64,000 nucleotides of DNA from Flavobacterium sp. M31R6. GTDB lineage: Bacteria > Bacteroidota > Bacteroidia > Flavobacteriales > Flavobacteriaceae. The notes beneath the pieces were generated by a model. That model saw only the letters and a list, made by a program, of their open reading frames with translations. It was not told the origin of the DNA and ran no database searches. Each line of letters opens with the position of its first letter. The first letter of the stretch is position 1. Below are positions 8,232 to 16,073 of the stretch, piece by piece. The stretch covers positions 4,216,001 through 4,280,000 of the forward strand of contig NZ_CP054141.1 of NCBI RefSeq assembly GCF_013284035.1. Reading direction: 5' to 3'. The position numbers and the translations under genes were made by a program.

Positions 8232-10259
8232 ATGAATATACTACTTCAAAAATTTGGCACCAAGCTAGATACTGCGCCATTTTCAAAAATAAAAAACGAA
8301 GATTATCTTCCTGCTTTTCAGGAAGCTATTGATTTGGCCAAAGCCGAAATTGACGCAATAGTTGGTAACACAGAAAATCCTACTTTTCAAAATACTATTG
8401 AAGCGTTATCATTTAGCGGAGACACCTTGGATCGAATTTCAAGTATCTTTTTCAATTTAAATTCGGCTGAAACGAGTGACGAAATGCAAAAAATTGCTCA
8501 AGACGTTTCGCCTTTATTATCTGAATTTGGAAATGATGTTCGTTTGAATGCTGCTCTATTTGCCAAAATAAAAATGGTTTATGAGCAAATGGATTCATTG
8601 AGCTTGAATCCAGAGCAAACAACACTTCTGGACAAACAATACAAAAGCTTTTCCAGAAATGGAGCTAATTTACCCGAAGACAAGAAAAATAAGTTACGAG
8701 AAATCGATAAAGAACTATCGAAATTGAGCTTGCAATTTGGTGAAAATGTTTTGGCTGAAACCAATGCTTTCGAATTGCATCTTATAGATGAAAAGGATTT
8801 GGGAGGTTTACCGGAAGGAACCATCGAAGCGGCTCGTTCTTTGGCGAAAGCCCAAGAAAAAGAAGGTTGGATTTTTACATTGGATCATCCAAGCTATATT
8901 CCGTTTGTGACGTATGCTGACAATCGTGAATTGCGTAAAAAAATGGCGATTGCTTTTGGTGCCAGATGTTTTCAAAATAACGAATTCGACAATCAGGAGA
9001 TTGTTTTAAAAATTACTAAACTGCGTTTCGAAAGAGCCAATCTTTTAGGCTATAAAACTCATGCCCATTTTGTTCTTGAAGAGCGCATGGCTGAAAGTCC
9101 TGAGAAAGTATTATCGTTTTCCAATGATTTATTGGCCAAAGCCAAACCGGCTGCACAAAAAGAATTTGATCAATTATCGGCTTTCGCCAAAGAATTGGAC
9201 GGTATTGAGCAACTTGAAAAATGGGATGGTGCTTATTATTCGGAGAAATTGAAACAACAATTATTCAATTTAGATGATGAAAAATTGAAACCTTATTTTC
9301 AATTGGAGAAAGTTTTAAATGGTGCTTTCACCATTGCAGGAAAACTGTACGGGCTGACTTTTACTGAGGTTTTCGATATCGACAAATACCATGAAGAAGT
9401 AACCACCTATGAAGTAACAGACAAAAACAACGAATTGGTTGCTGTTTTTTATGCCGATTTCTTTCCGAGAAAAGGCAAACGAAATGGTGCTTGGATGACT
9501 TCTTTCAAATCACAATACATTAAAGACGGCATAAACGAAAGACCTCATATTTCGAATGTTTGCAACTTTACAAAACCTACTGAAACGAAACCGTCTCTTT
9601 TGACATTTAATGAAGTAACGACTTTATTTCACGAATTTGGTCACGGATTGCACGGAATGTTAGCAAATACTACATATCCGAATCTTTCGGGAACATCTGT
9701 TTATTGGGACTTTGTGGAATTACCAAGTCAGATTATGGAAAACTGGTGCTATGAACCAGAGGCTTTGGCTTTGTTTGCACACCATTACGAAACCGGTGAA
9801 GTTATTCCGCAGGAATATGTACAAAAAATCAAAGAAAGTGCAAGTTTCCAAGAAGGAATGGCAACAATGCGTCAATTGAGTTTTGGACTACTGGATATGG
9901 GTTGGCACGGACAAGATCCTACAAACATTACAGACATCAAAGCGTTTGAAACAGAACAATTTGCTTCGACACAATTGTATCCGGACGTAGCAGAAAATGC
10001 GATGAGCACTGCTTTTTCGCATATTTTTCAAGGAGGATATTCTTCTGGCTATTACAGCTACAAATGGGCTGAAGTATTGGATGCTGATGCATTTGATTAT
10101 TTCTTAGAAGAAGGTATATTTAATACTGAAGTAGCAGAGAAATTTAAGGAAAATGTACTTTCAAAAGGAGGAACCGAACACCCAATGATTTTATACAAAC
10201 GTTTCAGAGGGCAAGAACCAAAACCAGATGCTTTGTTGAAAAGAGCAGGATTGTTATAG
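8232..10259 (+). CDS. M3 family metallopeptidase (Dcp/oligopeptidase A type)
   Basis: Zinc peptidase of 675 residues that degrades oligopeptides. The zinc motif HEFGH lies at residues 467-471, with the third ligand expected in SVYWDFVELPSQIMENW. The closing GYSSGYYSYKWAEVLDADAF block holds substrate-binding tyrosines. No signal peptide is visible, pointing to the cytoplasm, although some Dcp enzymes are periplasmic. It stands alone between two terminators. Distinguishing dipeptidyl carboxypeptidase from oligopeptidase A needs alignment. Confidence 0.95.
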   Translation: MNILLQKFGTKLDTAPFSKIKNEDYLPAFQEAIDLAKAEIDAIVGNTENPTFQNTIEALSFSGDTLDRISSIFFNLNSAETSDEMQKIAQDVSPLLSEFGNDVRLNAALFAKIKMVYEQMDSLSLNPEQTTLLDKQYKSFSRNGANLPEDKKNKLREIDKELSKLSLQFGENVLAETNAFELHLIDEKDLGGLPEGTIEAARSLAKAQEKEGWIFTLDHPSYIPFVTYADNRELRKKMAIAFGARCFQNNEFDNQEIVLKITKLRFERANLLGYKTHAHFVLEERMAESPEKVLSFSNDLLAKAKPAAQKEFDQLSAFAKELDGIEQLEKWDGAYYSEKLKQQLFNLDDEKLKPYFQLEKVLNGAFTIAGKLYGLTFTEVFDIDKYHEEVTTYEVTDKNNELVAVFYADFFPRKGKRNGAWMTSFKSQYIKDGINERPHISNVCNFTKPTETKPSLLTFNEVTTLFHEFGHGLHGMLANTTYPNLSGTSVYWDFVELPSQIMENWCYEPEALALFAHHYETGEVIPQEYVQKIKESASFQEGMATMRQLSFGLLDMGWHGQDPTNITDIKAFETEQFASTQLYPDVAENAMSTAFSHIFQGGYSSGYYSYKWAEVLDADAFDYFLEEGIFNTEVAEKFKENVLSKGGTEHPMILYKRFRGQEPKPDALLKRAGLL

Positions 10260-10282
10260 ATTTCTAGATTGTTAGAAATATT

Positions 10283-10318
10283 AGAAACCGAAGTAGTAAT
10301 GCTTCGGTTTTCTTTTTA
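10283..10318 (+). terminator. Terminator after the M3 peptidase
   Basis: AGAAACCGAAG stem with CTTCGGTTTTCT and a following T-rich stretch. Confidence 0.75.
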
Positions 10319-10321
10319 AAA

Positions 10322-10349
10322 TAAACTTTCATTTATTTTTGAAAGTTTA
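10322..10349. promoter_or_regulatory. Palindromic operator 1 of the GbsR cluster
   Basis: Perfect 10-base arms TAAACTTTCA/TGAAAGTTTA around an 8-base spacer. Its right half contains the TTG (10339-10341) lying 20 bases before the -7 box TACCTTTG at 10362-10369, so a bound protein would block this promoter. A second copy with the same arms and spacer lies at 10925-10950. Confidence 0.75.
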
Positions 10350-10361
10350 AAAACTTTTACT

Positions 10362-10369
10362 TACCTTTG
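10362..10369 (+). promoter_or_regulatory. -7 box of the GbsR-like regulator gene
   Basis: TACCTTTG with TTG 20 bases upstream, a good Bacteroidota promoter overlapping operator 1. Confidence 0.75.
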
Positions 10370-10395
10370 TTTCAACAAAAGGAAATAAACCAAAA

Positions 10396-10899
10396 ATGGA
10401 ATTCAAAGAAGCAAAAAATAAATTCGTACAAACTTGGGGAGCTTTAGGTTCACAGTGGGGAATTAATAAAACCATGGCACAAATCCATGCTTTATTGATG
10501 GTATCAAACGAGCCTGTTTCGATGGAAGACATTATGGATGAATTACAAATTTCCAGAGGAAATGCTAGCATGAATCTTAGAGCTTTGATGGATTGGGGAA
10601 TTGTTTACAAAGAATATAAAGCAGGCGAACGTAGAGAATTTTTTATTGCCGAAAAAGATTTAGATGAACTGGCCTCTAAAATTGCCAGAGAAAGAAGTAA
10701 ACGTGAAATCAAACCTGCTCTTAAAATCCTAAAAGAAGTTTCATCCATAAAAACTAATAATACTATTGAAGAAAAACAATTTATAGACCAAACTACCAAA
10801 CTTTATGATTTCGTTTTGAAAGCCGATAATATGTTGGACAAAATGACAGAGTTTAATGAAAATTGGTTAGGGCGCTTGGTTCTAAAAATTATGAAGTAA
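10396..10899 (+). CDS. GbsR/MarR-family transcriptional regulator
   Basis: DNA-binding regulator of 167 residues with a winged helix-turn-helix: MEDIMDELQISRGNASMNLRALMDWGIVYKE spans roughly residues 37-67. MNLRALxxWGIV is typical of the GbsR branch. It probably controls its own gene and the membrane-protein genes downstream, since the same palindrome precedes both. In other bacteria the family often responds to osmolytes or membrane state; the ligand here is unknown. Confidence 0.88.
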   Translation: MEFKEAKNKFVQTWGALGSQWGINKTMAQIHALLMVSNEPVSMEDIMDELQISRGNASMNLRALMDWGIVYKEYKAGERREFFIAEKDLDELASKIARERSKREIKPALKILKEVSSIKTNNTIEEKQFIDQTTKLYDFVLKADNMLDKMTEFNENWLGRLVLKIMK

Positions 10900-10924
10900 A
10901 TTTCAAATTAAAAAAATTTAATCA

Positions 10925-10950
10925 AAACTTTCATTTTTTTCTGAAAGTTT
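10925..10950. promoter_or_regulatory. Palindromic operator 2 of the GbsR cluster
   Basis: AAACTTTCA and TGAAAGTTT, 9-base arms with the same 8-base spacing as operator 1, ending 16 bases before the first membrane-protein ATG. No full TAnnTTTG box is visible next to it. Confidence 0.7.
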
Positions 10951-10966
10951 AAAACAAAAGATAACT

Positions 10967-11314
10967 ATGAAAAATCTAAATTACCTAAATTACTTTTTTG
11001 TTGGAATTCCTGCACTACTCATTTCATTAGGGTATATAACAAACCAGAATTCCGGAAACCTTATTGGCTATGGCTTATTATTTATGATCCTTACGGGATT
11101 ATTTCAAGTCGTTATTGGCATCAAAATATTAATTAATGAACCTAATGATAAAATGCTTCAAACATACATTGCATTAGTAATTCTCTTTTTTGCGACATGG
11201 TTTGCCAATGGGCTGATTCTTAGCAACGATATTTTATATCTCATCTTACTATTTATTCCACCCGTTTTAGCAATCTATCTTTCTATACTAATCTATAACA
11301 AAGCAAACAAATGA
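10967..11314 (+). CDS. Small membrane protein, family A copy 1
   Basis: 115 residues with about four hydrophobic segments (near 10-27, 33-55, 66-85 and 90-110). The closing PPVLAIYLSILIYNKANK closely matches PPVLCLYLSLLIYTNETK of the protein encoded at 12124-12435, so the two are paralogs. It overlaps the next gene by four bases. Family not recognised; an inner-membrane role is inferred from hydrophobicity. It is the first gene after operator 2. Confidence 0.8.
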   Translation: MKNLNYLNYFFVGIPALLISLGYITNQNSGNLIGYGLLFMILTGLFQVVIGIKILINEPNDKMLQTYIALVILFFATWFANGLILSNDILYLILLFIPPVLAIYLSILIYNKANK

Positions 11315-11658
11315 ACCACAATATTATTGGATATTTAATTTACTTAACAATTACAATCTTAATAATTGTTAGAGTTGGGAAAATCTGTTATAAAAATGGG
11401 AATGTTTATGTTTCAGAATTGATTCCAAATCATACCGATTTATGCCACAAAATAAATCAGGCTCTACTATTAGGCTATTATCTTTTAAACATTGGTTATT
11501 GCTCAATGACATTAATTTCGTGGGAAAAAATACTTTCAGCAAACCAACTTATTGAAGCCATAGCGATAAAAACAGCAACAATTGTTTTTATTATTTCAGC
11601 ATTACATTACACAAACATTATAATTATTACCAAATACATTCACAAATTAATTGAATAA
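11311..11658 (+). CDS. Small membrane protein, family B copy 1
   Basis: 115 residues with three or four membrane segments, starting ATG within ATGA of the previous stop. It shares its layout and motifs with the next protein: GYLIYLTITI versus GYAIYLPIAI, then CYKNGNVY versus LFQNGKIY, and YYLLNIGY versus FYLLNLGF. It is therefore a tandem paralog. Function not recognised. Confidence 0.8.
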   Translation: MNHNIIGYLIYLTITILIIVRVGKICYKNGNVYVSELIPNHTDLCHKINQALLLGYYLLNIGYCSMTLISWEKILSANQLIEAIAIKTATIVFIISALHYTNIIIITKYIHKLIE

Positions 11659-11677
11659 CACTTAAATACTTATTATC

Positions 11678-12049
11678 ATGGAAACTACAAAAATTCTAAT
11701 CGGTTACGCAATCTATTTACCAATTGCAATCTTCTTAACTTATTATGTTTCAAAAACATTATTCCAAAACGGGAAAATATATATGCTTGACATTTTCAAA
11801 GGCAGAGAAGAAATTGCAAATGCAACTAACAAACTATTTGAAACGGGCTTTTATCTTCTCAATTTGGGTTTCGCATTAATGATTTTACAATTGAGTATTT
11901 ATGACAACAGTTACCAATCACTTATTGAAGCCTTGAGTTATAAAATTGGAGGATTTTCTATCTATCTTGGATTAATGTTGTTCCTCAATTTATATTTCTT
12001 TTTCAGAGGAAAAAGAAAAGCTAAAGAAACTCAAAATGAACAGAATTAG
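11678..12049 (+). CDS. Small membrane protein, family B copy 2
   Basis: 123 residues, tandem paralog of the preceding protein, with NGKIYMLDIF between the first two hydrophobic segments and a basic C-terminal tail (RGKRKAKETQ) that would face the cytoplasm. Same strand, 19-base gap. Family not recognised. Confidence 0.8.
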   Translation: METTKILIGYAIYLPIAIFLTYYVSKTLFQNGKIYMLDIFKGREEIANATNKLFETGFYLLNLGFALMILQLSIYDNSYQSLIEALSYKIGGFSIYLGLMLFLNLYFFFRGKRKAKETQNEQN

Positions 12050-12123
12050 TTTTTAAAGCTTAAAAACCATGAAACATTAAAATATACTGGGGTCTCAAAC
12101 AAAAGTTAAAAATAAAAGAAACT

Positions 12124-12435
12124 ATGAAAGCAATAAAAACCCTAAATACAATTGCATTATGCATCCCAATATTCATCTCTTTATTTGCAATATTTGAAAG
12201 TGGACTACTTGCGTTAGCATTACTATCGACAATGGTCACAGGTTTAATTCAAATGATACTTGCATTTAAGTATTGGCAAGAAAATCCAAAAAACATATTT
12301 ATTAACATTTACTTTTTCATTGTGGCTGTATTTTTTTTCTTTTTATGTTACTACAATGAAAGTTGGATTTGGTATCTACCTCCAGTCTTATGTTTATATT
12401 TATCACTATTAATTTACACCAATGAAACTAAATAA
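12124..12435 (+). CDS. Small membrane protein, family A copy 2
   Basis: 103 residues with four hydrophobic segments, paralogous to the protein at 10967-11314 (shared GLIQMILAFKY/GLFQVVIGIKI and PPVL.YLS.LIY). Its end overlaps the start of the epimerase gene by 14 bases, so they are probably cotranslated. Order A-B-B-A suggests two rounds of duplication. Function unknown. Confidence 0.8.
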   Translation: MKAIKTLNTIALCIPIFISLFAIFESGLLALALLSTMVTGLIQMILAFKYWQENPKNIFINIYFFIVAVFFFFLCYYNESWIWYLPPVLCLYLSLLIYTNETK

Positions 12436-13332
12436 ACTCATCATTGCAGCAGGAACTGGCTTTTTGGGGCAAAGCCTAATACATCACTTTCAAGATAAAT
12501 TCGACGAAATTGTAATTCTTACTAGAGGAAATAACAGAACGGTCAGCACTCTAAAATATATCAACTGGAACGCCAAATCTTTTTCTGGTTGGGAAAATGA
12601 ATTAGAAAACGCAACGGTTTTAATAAATCTAACTGGAAAATCAGTTGATTGTCGCTATACTAAAAAAAATAAAAAAGAGATTTTGTTATCTCGAATTGAG
12701 AGCACAAAAATTTTAAACAAAGCGGTTTTAAACTGTAAAAACCCTCCGAAACACTGGCTGAATTCATCAACTTCTACAATTTATCGTTTTTCATTAGACA
12801 AGCAAATGGATGAAATTAACGGAGAAATTGGAAATGATTTTTCCATGAATGTTGCTCAATCTTGGGAAAAATCATTTTTTAAAATTGAAACTCCAAATAC
12901 GCTAAAAACCGCTTTGAGAACTTCAATAGTTTTAGGCAAAATGGGGGTGCTTTTATTCCTCTGAAAAATTTGGCTAAAATGGGTTTTGGAGGAAAACAAG
13001 GAAAAGGAAACCAATTTATAAGTTGGATTCATGAAGAAGATTTTGCGAGAGCAATCGCTTTTATAATTGAGAATGAAATAACAGGAGCTATAAATATTGT
13101 ATCCCCAAAACCAATTGAAAATAAAAGCTTTATGTCATTATTACAAAAAGCAGTCGGAATTTCTTTTGGCTTTCCAATAAATCAATCGCTACTAAAATTC
13201 GGAGCTGTACTCATTGGCACAGAAGCTGAATTGGTCTTAAAAAGTAGAAATGTAATTCCAAAGCGATTACAAGAAAATGGTTTTCAATTTAAATTCGACA
13301 CTTTAGAAAAAGCATTAAAAAACATAACATAA
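12422..13332 (+). pseudogene. TIGR01777-type NAD-dependent epimerase, frameshifted
   Basis: Short-chain reductase-like epimerase of the TIGR01777 family, split into two frames. The first part (12422-12964) has the Rossmann start with GTGFLG and runs into a stop after TSIVLGKMGV. The second frame continues exactly with PLKNLAKMGFGGKQGKGNQF and the C-terminal domain up to 13332. The break is at a run of five G at 12943-12947; one extra G restores GGAFIPLKN and a protein of about 303 residues. It is either a recent inactivating mutation, slippage, or a sequencing error. Confidence 0.85.
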
Positions 13333-13333
13333 A

Positions 13334-13783
13334 ATGACAACTATAAACCTCGCAACTAAAATTAAAGCCTCAAAACAAATTGTTTTTGACGTATCTCGAA
13401 ATATTGATATCCATCAACAATCTGCTAATAAATCTAAAGAAAAAGCTATCGCTGGTATAACTTCTGGATTAATAAATTACAATGAGACTGTAACGTGGAG
13501 AGGCAAACATTTTGGATTTTACTTAACCCACAAAAGTCGAATTACTGCGATGACCACTCCTGATTATTTTATGGATGAAATGGAAGAAGGAAAATTCGAA
13601 TCATTCCAACATCAGCATTTTTTTGAAGAAATAGATGGAGAAACAATTATGACAGATAAACTGCAATATGAAACTCCGTTTGGTATTATTGGAAAATTAT
13701 TTAATTTTTTATTCTTAAAAAGACATTTAACTGATTTTCTTTTGAATAGAAATCAGATTTTAAGAGAGTTCTCGGAAGATTAA
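13334..13783 (+). CDS. SRPBCC-family protein (START-like)
   Basis: 149 residues with the START/Bet v1-like pattern: an N-terminal strand INLATKIKASKQIVFDVSRNIDIHQ, a middle WRGKHFGFYLTHKSRIT, and FFEEIDGETIMTDKLQYETPFG before the C-terminal helix. In other bacteria this domain is often fused to or adjacent to TIGR01777 epimerases, as here, one base after that gene. It likely binds a hydrophobic ligand. It converges with the ATPase gene, overlapping by four bases. Confidence 0.85.
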   Translation: MTTINLATKIKASKQIVFDVSRNIDIHQQSANKSKEKAIAGITSGLINYNETVTWRGKHFGFYLTHKSRITAMTTPDYFMDEMEEGKFESFQHQHFFEEIDGETIMTDKLQYETPFGIIGKLFNFLFLKRHLTDFLLNRNQILREFSED

Positions 13784-14904
13784 ACCTTCAAAAACTCCCT
13801 GAAATTCTCCACAGTCACAACCGTAAAACTCCCTTGATAATTGTCCGAAAAAGTTTTGGGCAGTTTCACTTTTTTAGTTTTCCATTTGAATTCAAAAGCA
13901 TTGACTTCATCGGCAACCGTTTCGATATAATCGATTTCTTGTTGTTGAGTCGTACGCCAAAAATAAGGTTTTGCTACACTATTTTGATAACTCAACACTT
14001 TCATTCGTTCCGAAATTAAGAAATTTTCCCAAAGCGCTCCTTTGTCCTGACGGAATTCCAAAAAGTTAAAATTCCCAATCAACATATTTCGAACGCCATT
14101 ATCATAGAAGTATATTTTCCTATTGGCTTTGATTTCATTTCGAACATTTCGGCTAAAACTGTTCAACCTAAAAATCACAAAACTTTTTTCGAGTAAATCA
14201 ATATAATTACTAACCGTATTTTTATCAACACCCACCAATTGAGCTATTTCATTGTAACTTACTTCGCTACCAATTTGTAACGCCAAAGCTTGCAGAATTT
14301 TTTCTAAAACTTCTGATTTTCGAATGCCTGTCAAAGCCAAAATATCTTTGTATAAATAACTCGACACTAAATTTTTAAGAATCTCATATTCATTTCCAAA
14401 GTTATTGATTACATCTGGATACATTCCGTATAACAATCGGAGTTCGAGTTGTTGCTTCGCTTTGATATAACCCACATTATTTTCGAATTCATTCCAAGAA
14501 ACAGGAAACATTTGGAACTCAAATTTCCTTCCCGTAAGCGGTTCTTGCGTTTGATTATGAATATCCAAAACCGAAGAACCACTCACGATAACTTGGACTT
14601 CTTTTATTTGATCAACAATGATTTTTAGTTTCAATCCTATATTCGGAATCCGCTGTACCTCATCGATAAAAACATATTTATATTCACCAATGATACTCTT
14701 TAAGGTTTCTGTATTAGCATTGGATAAAGTTTCTATTACCACTGAATCGTCTCCGTCCAAAAATAAATACGAAATATCCTTTAACAATGCATTTATCAAG
14801 GTCGTTTTCCCTACCTGACGCGGGCCGACAAGAACGATTGCTTTTCCTTTATTCAGCCTATCTCGTATTCTATCTATTAAACTCCTTATTATCATCACAT
14901 TCAT
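13780..14904 (-). CDS. ATP-binding protein, AAA + DUF4143
   Basis: AAA-type ATPase of 374 residues. Walker A GPRQVGKTT (about 28-36), Walker B YVFIDEVQR (about 78-86), a helix-turn-helix-like stretch SYNEIAQLVGVDKNTVSNYI, and a C-terminal DUF4143 nuclease-like part with RKIYFYDNGVRN and KGALWENFLISER. Cellular role is not established. I chose ATG 14904, since the -7 box at 14911-14918 excludes the longer TTG reading; the ATG at 14895 is also possible. Tandem palindromic repeats lie in its promoter. Confidence 0.88.
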   Translation of the reverse strand: MNVMIIRSLIDRIRDRLNKGKAIVLVGPRQVGKTTLINALLKDISYLFLDGDDSVVIETLSNANTETLKSIIGEYKYVFIDEVQRIPNIGLKLKIIVDQIKEVQVIVSGSSVLDIHNQTQEPLTGRKFEFQMFPVSWNEFENNVGYIKAKQQLELRLLYGMYPDVINNFGNEYEILKNLVSSYLYKDILALTGIRKSEVLEKILQALALQIGSEVSYNEIAQLVGVDKNTVSNYIDLLEKSFVIFRLNSFSRNVRNEIKANRKIYFYDNGVRNMLIGNFNFLEFRQDKGALWENFLISERMKVLSYQNSVAKPYFWRTTQQQEIDYIETVADEVNAFEFKWKTKKVKLPKTFSDNYQGSFTVVTVENFREFLKV

Positions 14905-14910
14905 TTTAAA

Positions 14911-14918
14911 CAAATGTA
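14911..14918 (-). promoter_or_regulatory. -7 box of the DUF4143 ATPase promoter
   Basis: TACATTTG on the minus strand with TTG (14942-14940) 21 bases upstream. The TTG belongs to the first CACCAA of the tandem repeat array, so the repeats overlap the promoter. The mRNA would have almost no leader. Confidence 0.7.
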
Positions 14919-14931
14919 ATAAAATATTTTT

Positions 14932-15020
14932 ATATTCACCAATTATTATGTTTTTTGGTGATTATATTCACCAAATAATATATTTTTTAGTGATTATATT
15001 CACCAATCATTACATTTTCC
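14932..15020. repeat. 32-bp tandem repeats with internal palindrome
   Basis: Two full units (14932-14963, 14964-14995) and a partial third (14996-15020), all starting ATATTCACCAA, exact period 32 bases. Each junction forms TTGGTGA-TTATAT-TCACCAA (14955-14974 perfect; 14988-15006 with one change). The third unit runs into the last codons of the UbiA-like gene. It looks like an array of operator sites three helical turns apart. Confidence 0.85.
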
Positions 15021-15837
15021 AAAAACACAAAACACAAACCCACCAAAAAATTGGAATACTTTCTGCCCAAAACGAAGTGTAATATTTGGAACGTTTTTCA
15101 TTGGCGAAAGCCAAAAACAAAGCGGTAATAGTGGCTATGATAATCATTAATACTAAATGCACAATATTGTATTTGAAATTACTATTAAACAATTCCAAAA
15201 TACAAAAAAGCATTAATAAAACATATCCAAGATTTTTAGTCCGCCTCACTCCTATTTGCTGAGGAACGGTTTTTAAATGAGGATCATCATTGGCCAAATC
15301 TATAATTTCAAAAATAAGAATCAATACAAAAACCAATATAAATCGTTGAACACTTTTTAGATAAAAATCCAACGTTATTGCAATTCCAGCATCCAGAATT
15401 GGCAATACTAAAGTTACTCCAACCCAACACAAAGCCACAATATAAATTTTGACACCAGCCCAATTTCTAGCATTTTTCCGATTCGGAAAAAATGGTAACG
15501 TGTACAATAAAGTCAGCGATAAAACCCCTACTGAAACAATTTGTGTTATGCGTTGCAATTGAAAAAAGTAAAAACCAACCGCCAAAAAAGAAAAAACACT
15601 AAACAAAACAATCAGTTTCAAAGTACCTCTCATTTTTATTTTACGTGTTCGAGCAAAACTATCGTACTTGACAAAATTATACCCCACAATAGTTCCAAAA
15701 AAAGCAAAATTTGCTATCGGCTTATCCTCTGGAATGTGGAACATAAAATTAGTCATTTGTACCAAAGCAAAACAGGACAAACCAACATGAATGCTGCTGT
15801 TTATGTAAAATTGGAGAATGCTTTTTAAAACCTTCAT
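15010..15837 (-). CDS. UbiA-like membrane prenyltransferase-family protein
   Basis: 275 residues with about eight hydrophobic segments. NFVKYDSFA near residue 55 and DLANDDPHLKTVPQQIGV near 196 take the place of the two Asp-rich motifs of UbiA enzymes, but the first is degenerate (one Asp). A prenyl-transfer role is therefore uncertain. It is divergent from gcvP. The stop lies inside the tandem repeat array. Confidence 0.7.
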   Translation of the reverse strand: MKVLKSILQFYINSSIHVGLSCFALVQMTNFMFHIPEDKPIANFAFFGTIVGYNFVKYDSFARTRKIKMRGTLKLIVLFSVFSFLAVGFYFFQLQRITQIVSVGVLSLTLLYTLPFFPNRKNARNWAGVKIYIVALCWVGVTLVLPILDAGIAITLDFYLKSVQRFILVFVLILIFEIIDLANDDPHLKTVPQQIGVRRTKNLGYVLLMLFCILELFNSNFKYNIVHLVLMIIIATITALFLAFANEKRSKYYTSFWAESIPIFWWVCVLCFWKM

Positions 15838-15933
15838 TAAACAAATTTAATCAATTGTTAATAAACCAGCCAATTAGTTGAAAAATCCCTATAAAATCAA
15901 GTTAAAAAAGGGCTTTATTAAGAGATTAATATT

Positions 15934-15941
15934 TATTTTTG
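15934..15941 (+). promoter_or_regulatory. -7 box upstream of gcvP
   Basis: TATTTTTG followed by CACC, 132 bases before the gcvP ATG. It implies a leader of about 125 bases. No TTG at the expected distance. Confidence 0.45.
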
Positions 15942-16073
15942 CACCACAAAAAAACACAACACTTTTATTTCTACACTAAATAGTCTCGATTGGACTGAAA
16001 TTCAAATATAATTGAATATTTAAACAATCTGGCTTTTCCTTTAGACATAAAAATAAATAGTAGCTACACACAT

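Noticed and set aside
14932..15020. Possible CRISPR array (regular 32-base repeats)
   Set aside because: The repeats are contiguous with no unique spacers, only 2.8 units, and no cas genes are nearby.
15942..16073. Glycine riboswitch before gcvP
   Set aside because: The leader is AT-rich and I see no tandem aptamer pattern or terminator; not supportable by eye.
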